A DNA stretch of 64,000 nucleotides from Pyropia haitanensis (lineage: Eukaryota; Rhodophyta; Bangiophyceae; Bangiales; Bangiaceae), in contig SDUX01000008.1 of assembly GCA_008729055.1 (NCBI GenBank), positions 4,737,756-4,801,755 on the forward strand, given 5' to 3'. The notes under the pieces were generated by a model, which worked only from the letters and a program-made list of their open reading frames with translations, made no database searches and was not told the DNA's origin. Of the stretch, positions 20,984 through 33,700 are shown in pieces. Made by a program: the position numbers and the translations under genes. Numbering within the stretch: the first letter of the stretch is position 1; the number at the start of each line of letters is the position of its first letter.

Positions 20984-22567
20984 TCAGTGCTCGCGGTCAT
21001 AGTGCGCGAGCGAGTGCACCCCCCCCTCGGCCTGCGCGGCAGGCGTCCGTACTTGGAAGCGCAGGTGGTCGGCGCGCATGTACTCGTGCATCTGCGCCAC
21101 TGACATGACGCCCATGTCCTGCAGGCCGTGCTTGACCGCGATGGTCAAGTAGGGCAGGTAGCGCTTGAGGGAACCCTTGTCCGTCACCGAGCCCGTCACG
21201 CCCTGCGCCACGCGGATGCGGTCGTTCTCGCCCTCGGCAAAGTAGCGCACCGCCGAGCCCGCCTTCATCGCCGCCACGCTGCCCATGCCCCGGTACTTCT
21301 TGTAGCGGACGGTGCCGTCGCCGCCGGGTGCCGACCGGTACACATACTCCCCGGGGCTCTCCTGCGTGCCCGCCAACATGGAGCCCATCATGACGGTGCT
21401 GGCGCCGAGCGCCAGCCCCTTGATGATGTGCCCAACCGACGAGACACCCCCATCGGCAATGACGGGGATGCCATGCTCGGCAGCCAGCTTGGCCACCCTG
21501 TACACCGCCGTCGCCTGTGGCCGCCCGCACGCCATCACCTCCTGGGTGGTGCAAATGGAGCCGCAGCCCATGCCCACCCGCAGGCCGTCGGCGCCCGCCG
21601 CAATCAGGTGAGCCGCCTGGTTCTGCGTCACCACGTTGCCGGCAATCACGTCCAGGCCCGGGTGGGCCGTCTTGATCCACCGCAGCATGTCCAACTGGAA
21701 CATCGAGTCGCCCTGCGACGAGTCCAGCACAACCACGTCAATGCCCGCCTCGGCGAGCGTGTCCAACCGCTCCCGGTCCTCCTTACGAGTGCCAATGGCC
21801 GCGCCGCACAGCAGGCGCTTCCGTTCGGGGTCCTTTGCCGAGTTGGGGTAGTCCCGGTTCTTGAGGATGTCCGTGCGGGCGACGAGGCCAACCAGCTCGC
21901 CGCGCGAATTGACAATCGGAAGCTTCCCCTTCTTGGCCTTCTTGATAATGTTGTACGCCTGCTCTAGGGTGGTGCCCTCGTTGGCCGTCACCAGCTCGGT
22001 AGTCATCACATCCCGCAGCGGCGTCGTGCGGTCCCGCACAAACTCCACGTCCCGGGTGGTGACCATGCCACAGAGCTTGGACTCCATTCCCCCCGACGAC
22101 GTGATGGGGATGCCCATAAACCCAAACCGCTTCTTAATGTCCAGCGCGTCCGCGACCGTGTCTTCAGGGGAGAGCGTCTTGGGGTCCGTGATGAACCCAT
22201 TCTCGTACCGCTTGACGCGGTCCACCTCCCGCTTCTGCTCTCGCACCGTGTTGTTGTAGTGGACGACGCCAATGCCACCAAACAGCGCCATGTGGATGGC
22301 CATGTCCCCCTCCGTCACCGTGTCCATGGGGGACGACACAAACGGGGCGCGGAGCTCCACATTGCGGGACACCTTGGTCGTCAGGGACACGTCGTCGGCG
22401 CCAAAGTAGATATGGCCGGGCAGCATCACAAAGTCATTGTACGCGTAGCCGGTGGCGCCAGAGTTGAACAGGTCCGCCGCGGAAGCCCCATCCCGGTACT
22501 TGAACAGCTCTTCCGGGGGGACCACAGGCTTTGGCGCCTTGGCCGCCGCCGGCGCGACGCCATCCAT
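20984..22567 (-). CDS. Inosine-5'-monophosphate dehydrogenase
   Basis: 527 residues, one exon, ATG at 22565-22567 and TGA at 20984-20986. It oxidises IMP to XMP with NAD, the rate-limiting step of guanine nucleotide synthesis, normally in the cytosol. The TIM-barrel opens with [19 protein letters not shown] and the family segment SSPMDTVTE; two CBS modules are inserted at about residues 115-245; the catalytic Cys339 sits in [13 protein letters not shown]; the phosphate and flap segments [15 protein letters not shown] and KYRGMGS follow. Length and domain order match eukaryotic IMPDH (about 510-525 residues). The last ten residues lack an obvious peroxisomal signal. A CCAAT box lies about 105 bases upstream of the ATG. 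Confidence 0.98.
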   Translation of the reverse strand: MDGVAPAAAKAPKPVVPPEELFKYRDGASAADLFNSGATGYAYNDFVMLPGHIYFGADDVSLTTKVSRNVELRAPFVSSPMDTVTEGDMAIHMALFGGIGVVHYNNTVREQKREVDRVKRYENGFITDPKTLSPEDTVADALDIKKRFGFMGIPITSSGGMESKLCGMVTTRDVEFVRDRTTPLRDVMTTELVTANEGTTLEQAYNIIKKAKKGKLPIVNSRGELVGLVARTDILKNRDYPNSAKDPERKRLLCGAAIGTRKEDRERLDTLAEAGIDVVVLDSSQGDSMFQLDMLRWIKTAHPGLDVIAGNVVTQNQAAHLIAAGADGLRVGMGCGSICTTQEVMACGRPQATAVYRVAKLAAEHGIPVIADGGVSSVGHIIKGLALGASTVMMGSMLAGTQESPGEYVYRSAPGGDGTVRYKKYRGMGSVAAMKAGSAVRYFAEGENDRIRVAQGVTGSVTDKGSLKRYLPYLTIAVKHGLQDMGVMSVAQMHEYMRADHLRFQVRTPAAQAEGGVHSLAHYDREH

Positions 22568-24588
22568 ACTGGGGGAAGGCTGCCTGGCTGTCTGCCTCTG
22601 CCCGACAGGCGCTGCCGGCAGAGCTGGCGCTGCTGGCTGAACGTCCAGAGGCAGGGACTAGGGCGCGTGGCAACCAATCAACCAGGCGGGGATGAGAGAC
22701 AGTGGGCGAAGCGTAAACAGGCGGCTGCCGGGCAGACGGCGCGGAGTGGGGGGCTGGGCGTGGTGGCGCCGGTGCCGAACTGCGGGGATGCTGGTCGGCG
22801 CCGGCGCAGTGGACTCGTCGGCAGGTCGGCGCTCTGCTTGACGAGGCCTCCCCGATTTAGAGCCGCTGGCGTCGACGGCGGCTCGGGCCGCGATGGACAC
22901 ATCGGGCCCCGTTGGCATAAGTGCGGATCTCAACGTCAAGTGTATGAATGAGTAGACTTAACGTCGAGACATGCAGTCCAGAATTGAGAGCGAATCAAGC
23001 GACGGTCAGCTCGATTTCGTGAGCGAGAGAGGTTGGCGGGGGGCAACAAGAGCCCCAGCGGCGAAACCCCCCCCCATGAACCTCACCGGGACGTTTGATC
23101 ACATGTGATCCGACCCCCCCCCAAGAGCTACCGTGGGTCCGAGAGCACACGCGCCTCGAAGCCCCCCAATCCCCCCCCCCTCCTGCCGCCACCCGCCCGG
23201 CGGACCTTGCACGTTCTTGTGCTCCGCCCGTGGGGAGCGTGGACCCCGCATACGCAAACGAGTTGTCGTTGTCCTCCCCGTCCGCCCCCGCCGGCCGCGT
23301 CGCCCCCCGCCGTCGCGCCGACGCCGCCTGCCGCCGTTGCCGTCGCCGCGGCCGTCACGGCCGCCGCCCCCCCCCGCCATCGGGGACCCCCTCCCCCCAC
23401 GTCGCGACAGGCTGGCCGCCGCCGCCGCCCCGCCAACGTCGTCTGGCTCCCCGGCGAGCAGGTCAGCCGCGGCTGACACCCCAAAGACGGGGCTGTTGGC
23501 GGGCGTGCCATGGCCGCCGCCCGCTCCGGGGCGCGCGGGGACGGACAAAGGGGGGTCTGGGGGACGGCTGGACGGCAGGGCAGAGGGCGACGCGGCGGTC
23601 GAGGCGGTGGGGGCAGAGGGGAAGGATGGCATTTACGACGCTGCCGCCGCCGCCCTCCCGCTCCGCTCCTCTGCAAGTCCCGTTCTTGCCCCACTGGCAC
23701 CTGCATGCCACCGCGGGGAACCCCCCCTCCGTTCCAACCCTCCATGTACTCCTCGCCCCTCGCGCGCAGTTGGCGAGCGCCGCCGGGCGGGTGGCCCCTG
23801 GCCTGCCGCGGCTCGCCACCCCCGCAGCAGCGGCCGTGCAGGTGGTGGGGGCGACGGGCGATGCCGCTTGCCCCTCCTCTTCCCCCCGGCTGCGGGCGCG
23901 CAGCGTGCGTCACTCCTCGTCACCGGGAAGCGTTTGGGTGCTGACGCCGCCGCCGCCGGCCAATGCCGTCTGGCCTGGTCAACCAGAGGCCCGCCCTTGA
24001 CGCGTCAGCGATTGCCGCCCGCCCGAATTTTGGCAGCCGTGAATCGGAGGACAGTGACAGTCTCAGCCAATCGCGTGCTGGTATGGGGAGACGAGCCAAT
24101 AGCCTGTTGCTCTGTTGCCGACTTGGAACTGCTGCGAGGGCGGAAGGGTCGGCAAAAGCAGGAAGTCTGCAAAGCCTTCACCAAAATGTCGCCCTATCGG
24201 AACGTGCTGCAATTTGTCGTAATTTATTTTCGAGATCCCCGCCCCGTTTACCGATTCCCGCACCCCCCAACCAGACCGCGTCCCACGCCGCCGCCGCCGC
24301 CGCCGCCGCCGCCGAGGGTGGGTGTCCTTCCACAGTTGACCGAACAGTGGGACATTTAGGAATAGGATACCCGCCGCCATGATCACAGCGCGCGCGGCCA
24401 CCAAAACCGGGGGGAGGGCCGGCCACGGAGTGCCCGCCCAGCCAGCCGCGCCCCTCGCCCCCCCCCTCCGCGCCACCCCTCCCCACTCTCCCCCCCCCCC
24501 CGCCCCGGGCTTCCGCGCCACCGGCGGCGCGCGCCCACGCGCCCGCGCGCGCCCACGCGGCGGCCCCCGCCGCGCGCGCTCACCCGCG

Positions 24589-24627
<39 letters not shown>

Positions 24628-25506
24628 CCACGCGCCGCGCCGTGCGGGCGGGCCCCCCCGCACGGCAGCAGCCGCCAGCGGCCCCCCCCGGCGAGACCGC
24701 CGCGGCGCGCGGTCGCGGCGTCCCGCCCCTCCGCCACCGCACCCCGCCTCCATCCACCCCGCTTCCGACGGCGACGGCCGTCGCTCGCGCCGCCGCTGTC
24801 GCGCCCCGCCCCGCCCGCCCGACCGCGCGGCCGCCCGTGTGTTTGGTCACCGGCTGCCCCCTCCCCGCCCTCCTCCCCTCCCCCGCCCTCTTCCCATCGG
24901 CCTCGGACTGCCTGCTCGACCCGGTCCGCCCTTTCCTACCCCCCGGCATCGGCCGCGCGCCTTGCCACCCTTGCGCGGGCCGCGTTTTCCGACCCACGCG
25001 CGGTCCCGGTCCCCGCTCCTGCCGCGCTCTCCCCTCTGTTCCCCTACCGGTTCCTGTCTCGGGTGTTGGTGTATCCGCCCCCCCCCGCCCGCCGCTCTCA
25101 CGCCTCCGCCCTGCCGCTGTCACACCCCCAATCTGCTGCCGTCCCGCTCCCCCGACCCGCCGCTGTGTCTCGCTGCTGCATCGGCCTGCTCTCACATCCC
25201 CGACCCGCTGCTCTCTCAGACCCTCCACCCGCCATTTGGTCTGTGCTCCCTCCCCGGCCCCTTTTTATCAGCCGTCGCCATCTCCCAGCCAGTCTTGTGC
25301 CCGGCTGCTCACCCACTTTGCGGACGCCGTCGTGCCTCCATTGACTGCTTTCCGTCTCGGCTCACGCCGTGGCGGTCGCATCGCAGGGGCGTATACCTTC
25401 CTCTCTGGTCCGTCTCCTCTTCCCCAACCTTGCAGCGGTTGGATTGGCACTTGCCCGGTGTCGTGCCAACCCCGCCGCTGCTTTCTCTCTTCAGTGTGGG
25501 CCCACC
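22568..25506. other. Long intergenic region upstream of IMPDH and BET genes
   Basis: Divergent upstream region with CCAAT boxes at 22674 and 24067, a C20-plus run near 24594-24625 and long C/T-rich stretches to 25506. A minus-strand open frame at 23099-23632 (about 177 codons, ATG at 23630-23632) has a mixed composition including APANSP-type and LLAGEPDDV-like stretches, but no recognised domain and competing plus-strand frames. No gene can be called with confidence. Confidence 0.55.
22674..22680 (+). promoter_or_regulatory. CCAAT box upstream of IMP dehydrogenase
   Basis: CAACCAATCAACC lies about 105 bases upstream of the IMPDH start (box sequence on the strand opposite the gene; NF-Y acts in either orientation). 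It matches the boxes found upstream of other genes here. Confidence 0.5.
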
Positions 25507-26340
25507 ATGCACCACGGCGGCGGTGGCGGCGGTGGGAACGATGCGGCGCACGCGGCGCGGGTGCTGGCCGACTCGGCGGCGGTGTTTGGGGATGGGTGGG
25601 ACCTAGACGAGACAGGCAACGGGGGCGGCGGCGGTGGCGGCGGCGGTGGCGGCGGCGGGGGGGGTCCCCGGGGGGGTACGGGCCCATCAGCACCACCCAC
25701 GACCACGCGTATGGTGGGGGCGGGGGGGTGGGGGGGGTGGCCATGGCGGTGGCCACGGCGGCGGCGGCCACGGCGGCGGCGGTCACGGCGGCGGCCACGG
25801 CTGGGCGGTTGTCAATGATGGGGGCGGCTATGGGCCGCCCGCCCACGGCGACGTCCACGGCGTCAATGGGGGCGGCGGCGGTGGCGGTGGCGGCAACGGC
25901 GGCGGCGGTGGCGGTGGCGGTGGCGGTGGTGGTGGCGGCGGCGGTGGCGGCGGCGGCGGCACGGCTGGGGTGGCGACGCTGGGCGGCGGCGGCTGGCGGC
26001 TGGCGTCCCCGCCGCCGCCCATCCTGCCGCTCCCGTACGCGCCGCTGCCGCTGCCGCTGCCCACGGCCGGGGCCGCGGCGGCGGCGGCGGCGGGAGCGGG
26101 CTGGGGGACGGTGTCCCCGCCGCTGTCGGCGGGTGTGCGGGGGGTAGGCGGCGGGGGGGGGGTAGGCAATGGGCTCCCGGACGAGGATGATGAGGTGCTT
26201 GTGGGGGGGGGGCGCCAGGTGACCGTCCGTCTTGGTGGTCACGGCGCGGGGGGGGGGGGGGGGCTCCCGCGGGGAGGCGGCATTGGCGGCGGCGGTGGCG
26301 GGGGCGGTGTCGTTGGCGGTGGCAGCGGCGGTGTCGGTGG

Positions 26341-26373
<33 letters not shown>

Positions 26374-27712
26374 TGGTGGTGGTGGCGGGGGTGGCGGTGG
26401 TGGTGGCGAAGGCGGCGGTGGAGGCGCCGCGGGCGGCGCCGCCCCCCCCCTGCCCGCCGCGTACCGCACCCCCCAGTACACCTACTGCCGGACGACGCTG
26501 CGGGGCGTCCTCCGCTGGGTCGGCATTGGGCCGTACGTGGACCCGCCGCCGGGCGGCTGCGGCCTCGCGGCGGTGCGGACGACCTTTGCGGCAGGCGGCT
26601 ATGGTCGGCCCGGCGCGGGCGGGGAGCTGGTCTTTGACCCGGCCGTCTTTTCCGCGGCCGTCCACCGGGTGCTGGCGTGTGGGGCGGGCGACGCGGCCGC
26701 GGCGGCGGGCTTTGCGCGGCGGTTTGACGACCGCATGGCGGCCATGCCGGGGGGGGGGCTGCCGCCAATGGCGCCGTCGGTGCACGCGGCGGCAGGCGGC
26801 GGCGGCGGCGACGGCAGCAGTCCCGCCGCGGCGGCGGCCGGCGGCGGCGGCCGGCCCGCGTCGGCGGGCAAGGGGGGGAAGGCCAAAGCGCCGGCCAAGC
26901 GCGCGCGGCCATCGACGCCGGGGGGGGTGGGGGGGGCGGCGGCCGCGCCCGGCCCGTCGGATGTGGCGTCGGTGGCGGACGCCGCGTCGTTGGTGGCGGC
27001 AGCGGCGTCGGCGGCAGCCGAGGCGCCCGGCACGGGTGATTCCCGCCGGACGTCCACCGGCCAGTTTGTGGCGCGGTCTGCGGGGGGGGTGGCCAAGTCC
27101 AAGAAGCGCGGCGCAGGGGCCACCGGGTGGGTAGCTGGGCCAGAGGCGGCGCCAGTGGCGGCGGCATCGGCGACACCCACGCCGTCGGCCGCGTCCAAGA
27201 AGAAGCGGCGCACGTCGGGGACGCCTGCGTCGGCGGCGGCGGGTTCCCCCGCATCGGCGCCGGCTGCTTCTGCGGCCGCGGGCACGCCGGCCGGCGCGGG
27301 TGCTTCTGGGTCAGCCCCGTCCGTCAGCGGCGGCGGCGCCCCCGCCGACGCGGCCTATGCCTTCTGCCGCGCCCTCGCCGCCGAGATGCTGGCATGGTCC
27401 GACGCGGCCGCGTTTGTGCGGCCCGTCGCGGACCTGTGGGCGCCCGAGGACCTCCCCGACTATGACGTGTACGTGTCCAAGCGGATGGACCTTGGCACGG
27501 TCGCGGCGTACCTCGACGGCGGCCTGTACAGGTCCGGCCCGGGGGGCGCCTTTGACTCAGCCGCGTTTGCGGCGGACGTGCGGCTGACGTTTACCAATGC
27601 GATGGCCTACTCGCCGCCCGAGTCGGGCTTTTACGCGACCGCGCAGGGGCTGCTCGGCCGCTTTGAGGCGCGCTGGTGTGGGCTGCCGGGCGCGGGCGCG
27701 CCGCCCGCTGGG

Positions 27713-27753
<41 letters not shown>

Positions 27754-30700
27754 CAGTGGGGAGACGGGCCAGGCCAAAGCGCCGGCCAAGAAGAAATCCA
27801 AGAAGAAGGCGCCCGCGGCGGTGGCGGGCGCCGCCGACACGCAGCCTGCCGCTGGTGGCAACGCTGGGGGGTGGGCGGGCGGCGCCACGGCCGGCGCGCC
27901 GGCGGGGGAGTGGCCGGCGGGGGCGGCGGCGCCGGCCGATGGCTGGGCTGGTGGCGGCGGCGGCCCGGGAGGCGGCGACGGGTGGGCGGCGCCCGCGGGT
28001 GGTGGGGACGCGGCCGCGGCCGGGGCGGGGCCGCCCAAGAAGGGCGCCGCCAGCAAGAAGGGGGCGGCGTCCAAGAAGGGCAAGAAGGCGTCGCCAGCCA
28101 ACCCGTCTGCGGCCAAGAATGGGGCGGCGGCGGCACCGGGGGCTGTCGATCCCGCGTTTGCGCCGGCGTCAGATGCGGGCGCCGCGGCCGCGGCGGCCAT
28201 TGCCGCGCTCGCGGCGGGCACGACGGCGTCGACGGCGCCGCCCAAAAAGGGCGCCAAGAAGGGTGCGGCCAAGAAGGCGGCGGCGCCCAATGCGGTAACC
28301 CCCAAAAAGGGCAAGAAGGGGGCGGCGTCTGCCGGCGGCGTTGGCCTGGCGGCGGGAGACGCTGCGCCCTCCCCTGGGCAGGCCGTTGGCGCCAAGCGGC
28401 CGCCGCCGGCGTCGGCGGGCATGGCGGACTCCGCGGTGGGGAGCTCCTCGGCGGGCGCGTCTGCCAAGCGCCCCAAGGCGGCGCCGAAACGGTCGCGGGC
28501 GGCCGGCAAGAAGGGCGCCGCCGGTGCTGTCGGCCCTGCCGGTGCCCCGCCGCAGCAGCCGGGCGTCGGCAGCGGCGTGCTGCCGCCCGTGTCGGACGCG
28601 GCCGCCACGCCGGCGGTGAGCGGGGACTTTGCGTCTGTGTTTTTTGCCGACTCGGCGGCTGCCGCCGCGGCGGGCGCGCACGGCGGCGCCGGCGGTGGCG
28701 GCGCCGGTGCGCCGGCGGGCGCCCCGTATGGTGGCCGCGTCGACGCCTACCCTGGCGGTGGCGGCGACGCGTACGGCCGGCAGCCGCCGGCGGGGGTGTC
28801 GGGCGCGCCGTTTGCGTCGGTGCCGCCACTGAATCGTGATGGTGTGGGCGCGTATGGGTCTGGGTCGGGACGGCGCAACTCCAGCGGCGGTCGTGGGACC
28901 TCTGCAGGGGGCCCCGCTGGGGACGCCTATACCACTGGCCACGCGGCCGATGGGAGTGGTGGCGGCGGCGGTGGTGGCGGCGGTGGGGGCGGGGGCGGGT
29001 CCGATCTGCCCCTCCTGTCTTCGCACGGCGCCTTCCCTGGCAGCTTCTACCCGTCCGTTTCTGGGGTGGCTGCGCCCGCGCCGGCGTACGGCTTCCCCGC
29101 GACCGACGCGGCTCGTGCCACCGACGCGAACGGCCGACGCGTGCCGCGGGGCCCGTCGCTCGGCGCGCCTCTGCTGGGCGGCGCCTTCCCGTCGGGGAGC
29201 CTGCCGCCGCTGGCATCCGAAGGCCTCCACCGGGACGGCGGTGCCGTGGGCGCTGGTGGGTACGGCTTGCCGCCCGCCGGCGGCGGCGACGGGTTTGCGG
29301 GCGGCCGCGCGCCGCCGGCGCTGGCGCACGCGCCGTCCCGGCCCGCGGGCGCTCCGGGCCGCGGTGGCTCCGCGACGCTGAGCAGCAGCCCCGCCAACTC
29401 GGCGTCGCAGGGGCGGCAGGGGGGGCGCGCGTCGCGTGGCGGCGGGCGCCGCGCTGGCCGCGGCGGCGGCGCTGGTGCGGACGGCTGGGCTCCGCATGGC
29501 GCCGACGCGTACGGCAGGGGCGGCGCTCCCGCCGGTGGGGACGCCCGCTATATGCGGCAGGGCGGCTTTGGGGGGACGGGCGGCGGTGCCGCGGCGCAGG
29601 CAGCCGACCCGTTTGCGCCGTCTGCGGGTGGTGCCGCGGGTGCGGCTGGCGCCGCGGCCGCCAGTGCCGGCCGGCCTGCCTTGTGGAACGACGCCCCCGT
29701 CGCGTCGACGGGGCGCCCGTTTGGGCGCTCGTCGGGCCGTGACGCGGACGCGGCTGGCGGCGGCCGGCCGCCGACCGCGTCGGCCGGTGCGGGCCGCGAC
29801 CGGGGCGGCACGTATGGCCGGCCGGCCGAGCCGGGCCTGCCGCCCTTGCGCGGCGCGGCGGCGGGCTCGCCGGCGTTTGGGCCGGCTGGGTCGGCGGCGG
29901 GGCAGGGGATGTTTGGGGCGGCGGGCGCCTTTCGCTCTGATGGCCGCGGCGGCGGCAGCGGCGGTGGCGGCAGCGGCGGCGGCGGCGTTAGCGGCGGCGT
30001 TGGTGTCGGCACGGGCGGTGGCGTTGGCGGCACCGGCGGCCACGGCCTGTACGCGTCTGGCCGGGCGGGCGCGGACGCCAGCGGCGGCGCCTTTGGCGGT
30101 CAGTTTATGGGCGCCCCCGTGTCGGGGGCGCTGCCGCCAGCGTCGCTTGGCGGCACTGGTGTCGGAACGTACCCCCCCCTCCCGAGTCTGGGCGGCGCCT
30201 GGGCGCCAGTGCCTGGCCGGGAGCCGCTGGCACCCGGCGCGGCCGCCGGTACGCCGGCGGCGCCGCCATCGTCGGCGGGCTGGTACCAGCCGCAGACGTA
30301 CGACCCGACCGCCGCCACGTCCCTGCCGCTGGGTGCGCTCCCCCCCCTGTCAACGGCGCCGACCACGTCAGTGGGCCATCGGCAGGGGTACGGCACGTCG
30401 TACGGCGGGGGTGGTGGCGGCAGCGGCGGGGGTGGGGAGGGCGCGGCGGGGGGGCTGCTGCCGCTCGGGTCGGCGGTGGACGTGCGGCAGCCGTCGGCGG
30501 GGGGCGCGCCCCAGTCGATGGGCGACCCCCACCGGCCGTTGTCGTCTGGCGCGCCGTTTGGGGCGGCACCCGACGGTGGGCGGCTGGTCACCGCCGGCGG
30601 CTTGCCGCAGGCACGAGCGCCGGCGGCCGCCACACCGCGGCGGCCGCCCGCCACGTCCACCGCGTCGGGCCGTGGCAACCGCGGGCGGCCTGTGGCGGCG

Positions 30701-33700
30701 TCGGCAGCGCCGACGGCGGCGTCGCCAGCGGCGGCGGCGGCGCCCGCCCCGTCCCAGCCGTCGTCCCCCACCGTCGCCGAGTTTTGTGCCGCCCTCGCCC
30801 GCGAGATGGTCGCGTGGCCCGACGCGCGCGCCTTTACCCGCCCCGTCTCAGAGCTGTGGGCGCCCGAGGACCTCCCCGACTATGACGTGTACGTGTCGCG
30901 GCGGATGGACCTCGGCACCGTTGCTGCATACGTGGACAGCGGGCTGTACGGGGCTAACCCAGGGGGCGTCTTCGACGCGGCCGCGTTTGCGGCGGACGTG
31001 CGGTTGACGTTTACCAACGCGATGGCCTACTCGCCCGCCGACTCGGCGTTCTACGCCCACGCCGCGGCGCTGCTAGGCCGCTTTGAGGCGCGCTGGTGCG
31101 CGTTGCCTGCCGACGCGGCGGCGGCGGCGGCGGCGGCGGGAGGGGCGGGCGCGGCGGGGGGGGGGACGGGGCCCGCCGGCGCTGTGGGCACGGCCGGCGC
31201 CAAGGCGCCGGCCAAGAAGAAGTCCAAGAAGAAGAAGGCGCCGGCGGGAGGGGCGGCGGCGGCGACTGGTGGGGCGATCACAGCGCCGGGCGCTGCGCCG
31301 CCCGTCCCTGCTGCTGGCGCGGCGGGCGCGGCGGGTGCGGCGGGCGCGGCGGGCGCGGGCGCGGCCGGCGCACCGGCAGTGCCGGCCAAGAAGAAGTCGC
31401 ACAAGAAGAAGCCCCCGGTGGACGGCGGGCCGTCGAAGAAGGGCGTGCCGCTGCAAAAGACGGCGCCGGCCGCCGCGGGGGGCACGGCGTCCAAGAAGAG
31501 CAAGAAGGGGGCGTCCAAGAAGAAGGGTGCAGGGGCGGCTGCGGCGGCCTCCGCCGCTGCGGCGGGGGCCGCCACGCCGGGGGCGGCCGGGGCGGCTCTA
31601 CCGGCGCTCGCAGGGGTGGTCCAGGAGGCGGCCGCGGCGGCGGCGTGGCAGAGCGATGCGGCCGACCGGGGCGCCGCGCAAGGCGTGCCGCAGTGGCCGC
31701 CGGCGGCGGGTGCCTCGCCGGGGAGTGCCGGCCGCAGCACGCCGCGGCCGGGGACCAAAAAGGCGGCGGCCGCGGCGGCCGCGTCGGCCCGCAAGGCCGC
31801 GGCGATCGAGGCCCGGCGGGCGGCGGCCGAGGCCAAGGCGGCGGCGGCCGAGGAGAAGCGCGCCGCGTCGGCCGCGGCGGCCGAGGAAAAGCGCGCCGCG
31901 GCGGCGGCAGCGGCCGAGGAGAAGCGCGCCTCGCTGGCGGCGGCGGCCGAGGAGAAGCGCGTCGCGGCCGAGGCGCGCCGCGCCGCGGCCGAGGCCAAGA
32001 AGTCGTCGGCCGCTGCCGCGCGCGCCGCGGCTGCCGAGCGCAAGCGCCAGGCCAGCGAGGCGCGCGCCGCGGCGGCGGTGGCTTCTAAGGAGGCGGCCGC
32101 CGCGCGGCGCGCCGAGACGGCGCGCCAGGCGGCGATCAAGGCGGCGGCGCGGGCGGTGGCGGCCGCGACGGTCGTTGCGCGCGTTGCCGCCGCGGGTCCG
32201 TCGGCGGGGAAGGCGCTGGTGTCGGCCAAGGGGCCCGCGGGCGCCAAGCCGCTCGCGACGGCCAAGGCGGCGGCGGCGGCCAAGGCGGCGACGACCCAGT
32301 CGGTCAAGCCGGGGGCGGGCGGCAAGGCCGCGGCCGTGTCTCTTGCGGTGACGAATGCAGCGGCGGCGGCGCAGGCGGTAGCCAATGTCAAGGCCGCGGC
32401 GCTGGCGGAAGCGGCGGCCAAGGCGGCAGGCAAGGCGCCGCGGACGGGTGCGGCGGGCGACCCGGCGGTGGCGGCGGCAGTGGCCAGGGCCATCCGGCCG
32501 ACGGCGGCGCAGCTGCTGCGCGCGCGGACGTCGCGGTACCCACTGGCGCCGGCGGGGGGTAGCGCTGGCGCCGCGGGCGCCGCCCCGTCGGCCGCGGCCA
32601 CCGCCGCTGCCGCTGCCGCTGCCGCTGCTGCGGCCGCTGCGCCGGGCGGTGCGGCGCCGGCGGCCGGGACGCCCCGCGGGACCAAGCGCACGGCGGCAAC
32701 GGCGGCGGCGGCGGCGGCGGCGGTGGCGGCGGTCAAACGTGCCAAGGCTGCGGCGGCAGCAGCGCCGGCTGGGACGCCAGCCGCCGCCGGCGCAGCAGCG
32801 GCCGGTGCAGTGGGCGCGGTGCCCGCTGGCGCGGCGGCGGCGGCGACACCAGTGACGCCGGCGGCGGGTGGAACGGTCGGCGCGACGGGCGGCGGACCCG
32901 CTGGTGGCGGCGGTGGTGCCGCGCCGGCCGCGCCGGCCGCCGCAACCCCGCCGCGCGCGGGCGCGACGCTGGGTCTCCGGCCGGCAGCGCCGACGCTGGC
33001 GCCCCGCCCCGCAGGCATGCCGCCTCCCGGTGCGGCTGGCGCCGCCGCCGACACGCCGCCGCGCGCGGGGGCCGCTGGCACGCCCGTCACGCCCGCGGCG
33101 GCGGCGGCCACACCGGCCGGCGCGCCGGCGGCAGCGGCCACACCGTCCGGCGCGCCCGCGGCGGCGGCCACACCGGGTGGCACACCTACGGCGGGCGACA
33201 CCACGCAGGCATCGCTGCCAGGGCCGCCGTCCACTGGCGGCGGCGGCGCCCCCGGCGACGGTGGCGGCGGCGGCGTCGGCGGCGGCGGCGGCGGCGGCAG
33301 CAGCGGCCTCGCTGGCGGCGGCAGCGGCAGCGGCAGCGGCAGTGGTGCCGCTGGCGCTGGCGGCGCCGCTGGCGGCACGGGCGGTGGCGGCAGCGGCACG
33401 CCCGGGGCGGCCCCGTCACGGCCGGGGGGCTCGTCGCCTTCTCCCGGGACGGCGACCCCCCCCCCCCGCCCCAACCCCCCCCGGGCGGTGGGGCGGCGGC
33501 TGCGCCCGGCCCGACCCCCCCCCCGCGCCCAACGGCACGGCGGCGGGGGGCACGACGACGACCCTCACCGCGGCGACGACACCCGCACACCCGCCCCGGT
33601 CAGGGACGGCTCCCACCCCCGCGCGGCCGCCCGACCTCCCCCGCGTCCGCGCCGTTGACGCATACGTGTGCCACCCGCGGCGGCGGGGGCGCACGAAGCG

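Noticed and set aside
20980..20986. CCAAT box at the IMPDH stop codon
   Set aside because: It overlaps the coding end of IMPDH and is not upstream of any recognised start, so chance is the better explanation.
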